DNA of 64,000 nucleotides from Ichthyosporea sp. XGB-2017a. Taxonomy: Eukaryota; Opisthokonta; Ichthyosporea. The stretch is taken from assembly GCA_002811675.1 (NCBI GenBank), contig PDIM01000007.1, positions 24,562 to 88,561 of the forward strand, read 5' to 3'. The notes below the pieces were generated by a model. The model worked only from the letters and a program-made list of their open reading frames with translations, ran no database searches and was not told the DNA's origin. Each line of letters starts with the position of its first letter. Position 1 is the stretch's first letter. Shown one piece after another: positions 27,455 through 37,918 of this stretch. Made by a program: the position numbers and the translations under genes.

Positions 27455-27842
27455 CTTTTCAAAAGCAAAATAATAACAATAACAGTAATAACACCTTCTG
27501 TAACTCCCACACAAACACAACAGAAGCAACTCAAAACAAAGACAAACAATGAGTCCAAATCTCCCCACGTACTCGACCACTCCACTCCAAACTAAAAGCT
27601 GCAAATTAATAAACTCCCGAATAAATAAAACAAACTGCAGTAGTGCCCACACAGAAATAAATAAATAAAATTATTACTGTAGTAGTACAGCTATAAATAA
27701 CCTTTATTGATCCTCTCCGATCCCCCTTCTCCCCACACCTCCTCCATCTTTTCTCTCTTCATGTGTAGCAAATATTCGCAACATTTTTATGTTTCTTTTT
27801 CCTTTCGATATCATATTATAATATCTGTTTTCTTTGTGGATG
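27455..27842. other. Intergenic region upstream of vinculin
   Basis: AT-rich stretch between two minus-strand genes; it should hold the vinculin promoter and the 3' end of receptor cyclase 2. AAATAAATAAAT repeats near 27655. No gene seen. Confidence 0.55.
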
Positions 27843-30800
27843 TTATTTGAACGAGTGTTGGGAAGCGCTAGCTTGAAATGACAGACTAGGTAATTGGCGG
27901 TGGAAGTTTGCTTCTCCGTTCAGCCAATATGCTGTCATGCTTCCTTTGCCTTTAACTTCAATGGTACCTCTCTTTTCTAGAATGAATTGAGGATAGTGCT
28001 TTTCAATCAAGGAGGCAGTATCCCCAGATATGTGAATGCGAAGTGCCATTCCTCCACTTTCCATCCTTGATGCAGTGTTGATGGTGTCCCCATAGAGTGT
28101 GTAATGGGGCATGCGTATCCCAACGACCCCAGCAACACATGGTCCGCTGTGGATTCCTATACGTAGCTGTAACTGCATATCATCCATGTGTGCTAGCTTA
28201 ACACCGCATATATCTGCCAGGAGATTTAGGGCCATCAGAGATAATTCACGGACATGGGTATTGCCGTTACGCTCTGGAACACCGGAAACCACAAAGTAAG
28301 CGTCTCCAATGGTTTCAACCTTATATACATCAAAATTTTGAATGGTTTGATCAAACTTTGTATAGAGCTCGTTGAGAAAGGAAATGACCTCCATGGGATT
28401 CGAAAGGCTACAAATATTAGTGTACCCAACAATGTCACTAAAAAATACAGACACACATTCGTAATTCTCTGGCGCTATGGATTCACCATTCAAAAGCTTG
28501 CTCACCACACTTTTTGGCAATAATTCACAAAGCAGGCTTTGTGTTTTCTCGGTCTGAGCTTCCAGAGCTGCAGATTTTTCCCTCAGTTGCGCAGTTCTTT
28601 GCGCTACTATATCCTCCAGACTGTCAGCATAGCCCTGGAGGAGTTTTGCCATGTTATCAGCCATTGAAGCTCCAGAGTGCGGATTGGCCTTGTTGAGTGT
28701 CGTTAGAACCGACGAAATCGAAGGCCTTTGTTCACTTGCATAGACAATACAGCTATCTGCTAGTTGTGAAAGGGGTGCATTCTCAAAATATACTTTTGAA
28801 TGTTTTGTTAACATACCAGGATCCTTGGCAGCTAACCCCGAGATAATTGCCGATGGTTCAAGCATAAGGTGGCCAAATGGTTCATCCCTCGTCAAAAGCT
28901 GATTGATAATAATTCCAAAACTCCAAATATCACCTGATTGGCTCATTGGATAAGCAGTCTTCTCCTCGTAAATATCTGAGGCAGCTATATTGCTTAGAGA
29001 CCTTTTGAGGGCTTTTGTGAAAGTGTTCCTGAATGACATGGATGCAACGGAAACTTTTTTTATACGTTTTAGCTGCCCCTGTACGCAGTTAGCCTCAACA
29101 TTAGCTAATCTTTCCTGAAATGTTTCCCGGAAGAAACTTTTAGAACTCTCTAACAGCTCGGTTGGAGTCCATAAAAGCAATCTGTCAAGTTCGTCTTCCG
29201 AATGAAGGCTTGCGGAGTGTCGAAATACCTCTGTTAATCCAAAATGCCCTATTTTGCAGGTCCATGTGCTATCGATAAAGCATGACTTCGGGCTGAGATG
29301 ACCATGCGCTAAGAATTTTGATGTGTGTATAAATTTGAGCCCCTTGGCAATGTCACTGAGCAATGAAAAAATAAGTAAGGATGACATTTCTATGTCGGAA
29401 CCAACTATGATATCCTCCAAACACCCTTTCTTGCATTGTTCTTCAACTTGAATAATATATGGGGGGGGTATTTATGATACCATAGAAACCGACAACATTT
29501 GGATGTCGACATTTAGTCAAGTCATAGAGCTGCTCACATATAATGGGATCTTTGGGATTAAACGAGGGTGCATGGGCCTTTTTTAATACAACTTTCTTTT
29601 CTTTCCAGGTCCCGCATGTATATGCCGAGCTTTGAAAAAAGGAAAATCGATGTTTTACGTTTGCCACAGACATTTGTGAATCTATACTAGACATCCCATT
29701 GATCGAAGATGGGTTAAATGAACAGCATTCTTCATCGATACTTCTTGCAAACATAATCTTTGAAATCTTATTTCGCGAGTCAACTATCACTTCATCCTCT
29801 TCAATAAGCCAATCAATGTTCGATTGACGTACACGCCTTTTAACCCTCCTCACTTGAAGCAACACAATAATGCCTATGAAAAGGGCCCCAACTCCCACCC
29901 CGATGTATACGTAAAGGAGTTCATTAGAATCTTCACTTGTTGCAATTGTCCCTTGGGCGCTATCAGCGGGGCGATTCATGTTAGGATTATCATCGGTTCC
30001 TCCTGGGTACACAATTGACGTCGTGTCGAAATCAACCCCATTGCGGAGACCAGGGAGCTTGTACCCAACAAGCTCAAACCGATATTCGTAGCTCCCATTG
30101 GACTGCTTGATTGCTCTAAAATTACTTAAATTAAAGTAATTACCTCCATCCCCGTTTTCATCCAACTCAAAATCACCAATAATTCCCCGCAACTTTGTTT
30201 TGTAAATCTCTTCAAGAAACACGAGAGGGACATAACGAGACTTTGGGCCAAATCCTGTTGTTGCTTTGCGAAGCATCTCCATATACTCCTTAACTCCATT
30301 GTACTTGTTAGCTATGCTCCGGTCATATATCGCCTGACGTTCAGACTCACTGATCAAGCATGAGGGGTCGGTGGAGAACCTAGTGGAGTGCAGGCAGGTC
30401 ACATCGATACCCATAGCTTGGATTCTGGGTATGGTATTGTTTAGTGCAGTTACCAGAACCCGCACAGAGTCATATGCCTTGAGTGCTAGATCAAGGTTTA
30501 CTTCTGAAGGAGCCGTACCCAAGATTCTCTGCCCAACTTCACGATACTTCTTGAGAAAGGCTACAAATTCTGGTTTGGTCCAGTCATACGATGTGGTGGT
30601 ACCGATGACTCCCACCAAAGATTGCTCATGGCCTGGCCATCCGCTAGTGATACTTTGATAAGTCCACGCCCCTGTTCCTATCCACATGTATTCCTTGTTG
30701 CCAATCATATTGAGCTTCTCCGCTTCCTCAATGACTGTCCTCGCATCATTTATGAAAGCGCTCAAGAAAATTACCCGACCCCCAAGGTCTTTAATGTTCT

Positions 30801-31551
30801 TTAACTTCGTTCTTACTAGATCCCTCTTCTCAAGGCGATCAATCCCAAAGGGTACACGGTCGACAGTCACTACCTTCAGTCCGTTGGATGCAAAAATTTC
30901 AAGTGCGATGCTTGTTATCCCAGTTGCAGAATCGTCATCGGTTGATATGATGTGTAACTTTTTGAACCCCAATACAATAGTCATTTCCGAGATACCAATG
31001 GCTTCTGAATGGTCATTAGAGCTGTACCGCGTAAAGCTGGGGTAGTTCTTCTTTTCAGTCAAAATTGGTGAAGTACTAAAGGGGCTGAATTGAAGTACCC
31101 CTGCAGCGGCGTTCAAAATCCCAATCTGCCCAGATACAGAGCTATGACCCGCCCCCACGATAATTGCAAGCCCCCTTGAATGGAGTGTTGCGGTTTCAGC
31201 CAGCCCAACCAAAGGGGTCCCTTCATCATCCATTTTATACTCCGCGAGTGGCTCATACTTGAGGTTCACACCTCCCGCCAAGTGTTTCCCAAAGTCCTCG
31301 TAGCCCACATATAGGGCCATGGTTAGGGCGGGGATTACACTTGTAGGAAGAATACTGCCAAAGTAAAGATCAATAGATCCCACCTCATGGGGTAGAAAAA
31401 TAGAATAGACCAGGACAATGTACATCCAGGCTGCATTGACTGTCCATTTGTGATTCGCACCAGAGCGAACCGTCCTCCATGTCTTCTTTGCCCTTGTCTT
31501 CTTCCCGCTGGCACGCTCGGGATCATTGCTAATGACACCACTCATTCTCAT
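27843..31551 (-). pseudogene. Receptor guanylyl cyclase 2, split by a single-base frameshift
   Basis: Two frames, 31551..29443 and about 29460..27843, form one receptor cyclase. The first holds a basic cytosolic N-terminus, a hydrophobic anchor (~42-60), an ANF-receptor domain (~65-500), a TM helix (YVYIGVGVGALFIGIIVLLQ) and the start of the kinase-homology domain, ending HPNVVGFYGIINTPP. The second resumes with YIIQVEEQCKKGCLEDI and continues through a pseudokinase (HGHLSPKSC and HFG for HRD and DFG), the dimerisation helix and the cyclase (FSDIVGYT, ETIGDAYF, NTASRME). The break is at eight C on the coding strand (plus-strand G8, 29461-29468); seven would keep frame. A homopolymer error is the simplest cause, so the gene may be intact in the organism. 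It lacks the EGF-like and Ig-like parts of cyclase 1. The base-selecting pair is Glu/Thr rather than Glu/Cys. Confidence 0.85.
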
Positions 31552-31985
31552 TCACAAAACTAAATAAATGCAGTGGGAGAAAGCTATATATTTCCACCTT
31601 CTAGTTAGAAAGAAAACAATAATGGCTCCTACTGCTCATAGTCCCCTCCTAAATCAAGCAAAATATTCCCAAAATAAACAGCGCTTTATTCCTCTTCCCT
31701 CCCAACGCTTTTCGCGTGATTTCTACTTCCCTGTTTTCATTCAGATACCCACCACTATAACTCATGCACAAGCCTCTTTAATTATCTCAAATAAACAAAG
31801 ATCCGATGGGAAGTGCAGCGATTGGACCGCCCGATCATAATCTCTATTCGTGCTGTGCCCGTTATGGAAATGCGACCACGTTACCATAAAATGATGAGTC
31901 AGGCAAAAATGACTCATGTCTCATACTTTATTTATTGCAATATTCATGGTATGTGGCTGTACATGATACATGATGCATGTCAGTT
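31552..31985. other. Intergenic region between cyclase 2 and FAM21
   Basis: 434 bp between two minus-strand genes, with no repeat or RNA gene. It should contain the cyclase 2 promoter and FAM21 3' end. Confidence 0.5.
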
Positions 31986-34900
31986 TTACGTTTCGTCGCC
32001 GCTGTCATCAAAGAGACCCTTTCGGTTCACTTGGAAAGGAGGGGGCTTTTTTGATAATGGGTTATTGGCAGAGGACGAGAACAATCCTCCGCCACTGTCA
32101 TCGCTATCGTCACTGTACCCGAATAGGCTTTTGGTACTCCCTTGTCCACTGCCTTTTCCAGGGAGGGGAGGGGGGCCAGATAGCTGTCTGATAGCAGAAC
32201 TGGATGTAGGCTTTTTTCCAAACAGCGCACTATCGTCATCAGAGTCATCAAAAAGCGATTTCGATGAATGTCCCATGAAGTTTTCTTCAGGAACAAACGA
32301 TTTAATCTGAGACTTCCGGGACTTTTCAGAGCCCTGTCCCTTTTTTCCACTTTCTTCTGTGGCAACTCGAGAAGCAGTACTCAAAGCCGGTTTTGACACT
32401 TCTTCATCCAATACTTTAGTTACATTTACATGCTTTGAACTTGTTTCGGTTATGGCATTGACATCAGGTATGTCCCTAGGGAGTGCTTCACCTTCATTGA
32501 CTTTCATTGGAGATGTCTGCTGGATCCCCATTGCTTTATACTCTATCTTTACCGAGCTACTCCCTTGCAGGGCGGAGTCTACTGGCATTGCCAATACTTC
32601 TTTATCGCTTCTGACTTCAACTTGCCTGAAAGGCGCATGGAGTGGGGCTTTTCCCTTTCCTTTGTAGTCACTTACATCAGTCTCTTCATTCAAATATGGG
32701 GCATTGAAAGAAAGTACCTCATTTTCTCGAATTGTAAACCCTGGGAGTTTCTTTCTTCCTGAGCTTGGGCTTGGTCCCCCACTACCAGGGTGACTAACTG
32801 GGGCGGAATTTCGCCTATTCGTAGGGGATGAAGCAGCGGAACCAGCCTGCTGGGAATTACGTCGCAAGGTCCTTGGCGACTTTCGAACATCTCCACCATA
32901 AGCAGAAGACTCCCAGGATGTTCGAGGTGATTTGGTAACATGCCTTCCCATAAAAATGCGACGACTAGACACAGGGGATTCCTTTGGGGACTGTGATGCG
33001 GAAATACTGGGGGATGTTCCCCGAGAAGACGGGGAACGGGAAATCGATTTACTGCTAGATGCACCAGCATACGACGACGGCTGCACAGGATTGACACTTT
33101 TCATTGACGAGCTGCTACCCACACTCTCCGTATGCACACCCTTATTGCCCAACTGGTGCGCGGTGTTCGAGGCTTCTGGTGCGCCAGGCGCTTCGCTTTT
33201 CTGGGGAGCGGCAACAGAGTCCACAAGTGGATCACGCCCGCCCACCTCTGACTGTACTACGGCCGCTTTCCCAGTTGATTTACTGCTACTTGAAGCATCG
33301 CTATCGTTGAAGAATTGTGATGGCTTTGCACTTTGCATGGCTGTACGTTCATCACGTCGCTTCTTCATACGGGACGGGGGTCTTTTAGTTACGTTCCTTG
33401 GCCTGCTCTTTACCAACGACACATCGACAACGCCTGCTACTGACTTATTCTTATCCACCGTTTCTGAAGCCTTGGGCGGCATGCCGGGCTGACTAAGAGC
33501 ACCCACATTGATTTTTAGTGCGCTCTGCAACGCCTTCACCTGAGATTGGCCCTTGGAAGTTGTGTCATTTTCACTGGCTGGCTTTAAAGGTGCGCTTTCT
33601 TTTTTTGTTCCCGCATCATCTCTTCCACGGAAAAGAGGGTCATCATTACTGGCGGATGGCAATATACTTTTGCTATCGGTTTCTTCTCCGGCTAGCCTCA
33701 TTCTTGAAGTTACCTCAATGGTTTGATTCAGTTGGACTACATCATGTTCCGAAGAGTCGTCGTCAAACAAAGACTTCTCTCTTGCTGATTTCGATTTTAA
33801 GGAATCGTTTTGTTTCGGTTGTGAAGCTCCTTTGCCAAATATATTCTTTAAAGAGTTGCTTTCATCCGAATCATCTGAATCATCAAACAACGACGCCTGT
33901 TTGGATAAAACTGTTTTACTTTTCGTTTCTGCAGCAAATACGTTTTTCTTTACAGGCAAGTCATTCCTTTCTTTGTCACTGTCGTCATCAAAAAGGCTAG
34001 ATTTGCTAAAGCTGACATTGTTTCCAGCCTTCTTTTTGTTTTCGAGGTTAACTGTTGGGGTCGCTTCTTTTTCCTTCTCGGACTGATTCGCGCCAGCGAT
34101 TTTAGAGGAAGGGATTGACAAACGCTCCCTGGGTACCTCTCTTTCCCCACTTCTAATAGCTATTTCTACATCACTGGAAGCATCTACGAGGGCTCCATCG
34201 CCACTTTTAATTTCTTTCAACCCTTCATCTCCACTCTTTTCTTTTTCTGCCGAACTGCTCACAACATCAATCAGCTCGCCACCGTTGGTTCCACTGTCAC
34301 GCAAATTTACAGAGTTGGGCTTTACAGGGGTGTCTTCTGTGGTTACGGGTGCCCTATTGATATTCTCAGCTTCCTTTGTACGTTTATGTTTCACATCAGC
34401 AACGACTTTGACAATATCCTCCTTCACTTGTTCGCCAATATCTAAGAAGTCTTCTGACTCGCTCCCAGAGGACTCAAAAAGGCCCCCCTTCTTGATTAAA
34501 CCCTTTCCTTTGTCACCTTTAAATGCACTCAAACTATTAAATAGACCATTGTCTTTCCCAGCATCTTCATTTTCACTGTCCCCAAACAAAGATTTTGTTG
34601 GGTTGCCTATAAGCGTTTTTCTCGATCCTGAAGCAAAGAAGTCAACTTCTCCCTCTGATTCATCACTATCTCCGAAAAGCGTTGATGCTATCATGCTTTT
34701 CTTTGCCGATGATGCACTTGTTACTCTTTTAACATTTTCTATGGCAGTCGTATTCGCATTTCCTAGATCGGGTGGCACAGAAGCACTGTGTTCCATAGTA
34801 GCGTCCAGGCCTAAAGGCGTCGAGGTCTGCTTTGGCCTTTCATACTTCCCCACTTCTGTAGATCTTGCAGTTTCTTTTTGAATCTTTTCTTCCTCCGGCC

Positions 34901-36326
34901 CATCCTTTGAGTCAAAATGGTCCCCGAAAAGGTCTGAAAATCTTCGGGAATAAGCTGGAGGGCCGTCAAATAGAGAGGTCGAACCGGATGCTTTCAAATT
35001 TAAATCGGAAAACAAGTCTGGAATCTTTGCAGATTGCATCGCTTTCTGCGCACTCATCTCATTTTCTTTACCTTTTGTCACGAATACGTCAAACATATCA
35101 GCATCCGGAGCATTCTCAAGATTCATCAACATGTCACTCTCAACGCCCTTTCCATGCTTCTTACCCGCTTGTTCCTTATTCTCACTTCCATGAAGTTCCC
35201 CTGGCAAGTCTCCATCACCCCCACTCTTTTTAGCTCGACTCAAAATTTCATCAGCAATACTGTCTACGGCCTTTCGGCTTTCTTTAGGTGCCGTTAGGGT
35301 CTCTTTGTTGGAAGAATATGAGCCTGTAGAATATTCACTTGCCATGGAACTCTTTCGAGTTCTGGAGGTACTTCTTTTCCTACTCGCTTTAGCAATAGGG
35401 TCACTTCCTTTGCCTGTAGAGCTGGATCCGCTAACGTTACGACTTCGGCTATGTTCATTAGAAGTTTCAACAATAGCACCATTCCCTGTCACAGAAACCC
35501 AACTCATGTCTGAGCTTGCAACATCCGATAACACGGTGTCAGCTTCCTCATGGTAATCGGCATCCGATATCAAGCTTTCCTCGTCTTCTTCAAATTCAAT
35601 GCCCAATAACGATGCCTCATCACATTCATGGAATTCTTTACTCCCAATCAAAGGAGGTAGCTTTCTATGCACATACGGATCTCTTGGTAGGTAGCCCTGT
35701 ACACCACTTTCATCTAAACGCTGCTCTTCACCCATCTCTACGTCCTCTGCAACCCTTCTAGATGGAACATAAATGGGCTCATACGCCGCCGCAACTGTGG
35801 CTGCCCCATAATCAATGGCTTTGGCATATAATTGCCTTGCACGTTCCGCACTTGGAAGCTCCCCCCCACCCTCACTTGCCCCACCCGAGGCTTCTTCAAG
35901 CTCCTTCACTTCCTTATCGTCTTCATACACCCTGCTTTCTATAAACTGCTTATTGGATAGCGCATTTAGACTATTAAAGGCATCTTGAATCTCTATATCG
36001 GTCCGTATGCATTTACTTTTCAAGTCTTTAAGCTTTTCACAGTGCATAGAAAGCATTTCAGTAATCTGGTCATTTTGCTGCTGAATACACAGCATTAAAC
36101 GCACATCGCTTTCAAGGTTCCACTCAAAAGCCTCTTTTACCAACTCCTCTGGGGTCACCTTTACCTGAAAGTCTAGTGAATCACTCAACTTTGCCAGGTC
36201 CCTCAGACTCTCATTATCGGCCCAAAAGCTCCCCTCCCTCGCACTACTCCCCTCTTCAGATGCACCATGCTCAGAGAAGAACTCATCCCCTGTGGCGAGA
36301 CTTTCCTCCGATTGGTGGTACTCCAT
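31986..36326 (-). CDS. WASHC2: WASH complex subunit FAM21/WASHC2
   Basis: A 1446-residue intronless protein. FAM21 is the long, flexible WASH subunit that ties the complex to retromer and capping protein on endosomes, where WASH drives Arp2/3 branching. The N-terminal head (~40-140) has the diagnostic end FNSLNALSNKQFIESRVYEDD, the segment that binds the other WASH subunits. The rest is disordered, acidic and Ser-rich, with about a dozen LFa-type motifs (Leu-Phe followed by acidic residues) such as SLFDDSDDSD, TLFGDSDESEGE, SLFDDDSDKE, SLFGDSENED, NIFGKG and the very end GLFDDSGDET. In animals these repeats bind VPS35. A basic Ser/Pro-rich segment (~1040-1170, SRSPSSRGTSPSIS) separates two motif clusters, near residues 400-880 and 1370-1446. 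Confidence 0.9.
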   Translation of the reverse strand: MEYHQSEESLATGDEFFSEHGASEEGSSAREGSFWADNESLRDLAKLSDSLDFQVKVTPEELVKEAFEWNLESDVRLMLCIQQQNDQITEMLSMHCEKLKDLKSKCIRTDIEIQDAFNSLNALSNKQFIESRVYEDDKEVKELEEASGGASEGGGELPSAERARQLYAKAIDYGAATVAAAYEPIYVPSRRVAEDVEMGEEQRLDESGVQGYLPRDPYVHRKLPPLIGSKEFHECDEASLLGIEFEEDEESLISDADYHEEADTVLSDVASSDMSWVSVTGNGAIVETSNEHSRSRNVSGSSSTGKGSDPIAKASRKRSTSRTRKSSMASEYSTGSYSSNKETLTAPKESRKAVDSIADEILSRAKKSGGDGDLPGELHGSENKEQAGKKHGKGVESDMLMNLENAPDADMFDVFVTKGKENEMSAQKAMQSAKIPDLFSDLNLKASGSTSLFDGPPAYSRRFSDLFGDHFDSKDGPEEEKIQKETARSTEVGKYERPKQTSTPLGLDATMEHSASVPPDLGNANTTAIENVKRVTSASSAKKSMIASTLFGDSDESEGEVDFFASGSRKTLIGNPTKSLFGDSENEDAGKDNGLFNSLSAFKGDKGKGLIKKGGLFESSGSESEDFLDIGEQVKEDIVKVVADVKHKRTKEAENINRAPVTTEDTPVKPNSVNLRDSGTNGGELIDVVSSSAEKEKSGDEGLKEIKSGDGALVDASSDVEIAIRSGEREVPRERLSIPSSKIAGANQSEKEKEATPTVNLENKKKAGNNVSFSKSSLFDDDSDKERNDLPVKKNVFAAETKSKTVLSKQASLFDDSDDSDESNSLKNIFGKGASQPKQNDSLKSKSAREKSLFDDDSSEHDVVQLNQTIEVTSRMRLAGEETDSKSILPSASNDDPLFRGRDDAGTKKESAPLKPASENDTTSKGQSQVKALQSALKINVGALSQPGMPPKASETVDKNKSVAGVVDVSLVKSRPRNVTKRPPSRMKKRRDERTAMQSAKPSQFFNDSDASSSSKSTGKAAVVQSEVGGRDPLVDSVAAPQKSEAPGAPEASNTAHQLGNKGVHTESVGSSSSMKSVNPVQPSSYAGASSSKSISRSPSSRGTSPSISASQSPKESPVSSRRIFMGRHVTKSPRTSWESSAYGGDVRKSPRTLRRNSQQAGSAASSPTNRRNSAPVSHPGSGGPSPSSGRKKLPGFTIRENEVLSFNAPYLNEETDVSDYKGKGKAPLHAPFRQVEVRSDKEVLAMPVDSALQGSSSVKIEYKAMGIQQTSPMKVNEGEALPRDIPDVNAITETSSKHVNVTKVLDEEVSKPALSTASRVATEESGKKGQGSEKSRKSQIKSFVPEENFMGHSSKSLFDDSDDDSALFGKKPTSSSAIRQLSGPPPLPGKGSGQGSTKSLFGYSDDSDDSGGGLFSSSANNPLSKKPPPFQVNRKGLFDDSGDET

Positions 36327-36867
36327 CTCGTCAGTCGTCCCCCAATAACCCCACCCTATAAATTAAACTAATTGCACACGAATGAATTCAATCACCCACC
36401 CACTCACTGAAGAGGCCACCACCACCAGCAGGCCTCTACAAATCAAAAACCACAGCCAACAACCAACATTAAGTTGAGTTGAATCCCCCTTAATCCAACA
36501 CAAGACAAGAACAACACAACACAAAACAAAAACAAGCCCCCCTTTTCATTTATAGTGCCTGGCAGGGGATATATCAGCTGCTGCTTCTTTCTGCTTCTAC
36601 AACTATTATAGTGGTTTATGGTTTATTACACTATCTGGCTACCTGCAGCTTCTGTGGTTTGCTTTGCTTTGGTTTAGTTTAGTTTTAGCTTAGTTTGAGG
36701 GTACACAAGTGTCAGTGCCACGCTTAGCAGTGTGAGAGACGGATACTAATACTGCAAGGGAGGGGAGGAACAGGACCGAGAAGGACCCAAGAGAGGGCCA
36801 AGGGCGGTATTGGGTGAAGGAGACAGTTCGTAGGGTGTTGATGTTCCGTCTCTCTTCCCGACCCTTT
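36327..36867. other. Intergenic region upstream of FAM21
   Basis: 541 bp between two minus-strand genes. It carries CA-rich and TTTAG-rich stretches (36480-36540, 36660-36700) but no recognisable RNA gene. Confidence 0.5.
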
Positions 36868-37393
36868 TTACTTCACTATGATAATGGGACAACTGCACTT
36901 TCGCAAAAGGTGCTCAGACACAGACCCCATAAATGTTCGCTTGAGTTTCCCAAGCCCCCGATTCCCCACCACGACATAATCCGCGTTGTTTGTTTCAATC
37001 AGATTAAGTAGCCCTTCTTTGATACTGTCTACAGCCTCAACGATCACTTCACAGCGTCTCTGCAGGAGAACAGCATACGAAAAAAAAATAAAAACGAAAA
37101 TCAGAATTTTAGGCTGAGAAACCAAAGGAATCTTTCAAGTTTGATCTTTCCAACCTTACCTTTGTCTGATTAACCCGAGTTTTAAATTCAGATACCATCA
37201 CCATCTTGCTGTTCTGTAACTCTTGTTTCTTTTGCGCAAAGTCTTCGTCTAAAGAATGCTTGTTTCTATGAATCTTCTCATACACGCACGCAAGAATAAA
37301 TCGATCAGTGTCATTGGACAGCGACAAAGCAGTGTCGAGTGCTCGGTGCGAAGGCTGCGACCCGTCAACACAAACTACAAACGAGCGAGTCAT
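36868..37393 (-). CDS. Universal stress protein (UspA-type), two exons
   Basis: Exons (transcript order) 37393..37160 and 37059..36868; intron 100 nt (GTAAGG...CTGCAG), phase 0. The product is 141 residues, the usual single-domain length. Start MTRSFVVCVDGSQPSHRALD is the Usp nucleotide-binding beta1-alpha1 pattern; the end YVVVGNRGLGKLKRTFMGSV contains the G-x2-G-x9-G-S/T ATP-binding motif followed by HLLRKCSCPIIIVK. These proteins are soluble alpha/beta folds that bind ATP or AMP and respond to stress; the exact role here is unknown. It shares a 525-bp divergent promoter region with the nucleoside hydrolase. Confidence 0.9.
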
Positions 37394-37918
37394 GATTGAA
37401 AATCCGGTTATCAATCAATACACTAGTGTGACTATTCAAATGACTACTAACAAATCTCACTATACCCAAATATCCCAAGAGTTTCTACCTGTTAGCAGTA
37501 CTACAACACGGCGAAACAGTCAAACAAACACCGCACAAATGGCACACAATCAACCCAACAGCACAACAGATAAAAGCAAGAAGGTAAAAAAAAAGACACT
37601 TTACAGCACACTACAAAGTGACAGAGTTCCTAATCCCAACTAACACTCTTTAATCCAGCCCCAAAGTAAAGAAATCTCCCAACTCGAGCACAAACCACCA
37701 ACTTGCACCACATGTTGTGGATATAAAGATAACAGGAGGGAGAGGGTGTGAAGGTGTAAGCTAACTTAGCTATGTAACCATTCCCCTTCCCCCATTCACC
37801 CACCTGGCCTGTGTCTAACTGCTCCTCCCTCCACAGCCACATTCCACACCACCAGACAGACTGAGAGAGAGAGAGAGATTTGCAACGCGGTGGTAGTGCT
37901 TTGGCTTTCCCTCGGAGA
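37394..37918. promoter_or_regulatory. Divergent promoter region, universal stress protein / nucleoside hydrolase
   Basis: 525 bp between divergent starts. A GA microsatellite (37863-37878) lies about 40 bp before the nucleoside hydrolase ATG, in its likely 5' leader. No other gene seen. Confidence 0.55.

Noticed and set aside
27455-27652. 66-residue N-terminal extension of vinculin
   Set aside because: It needs a non-ATG start and is Cys/Tyr/Leu-rich sequence with no family match; the vinculin head begins at the ATG at 27454.
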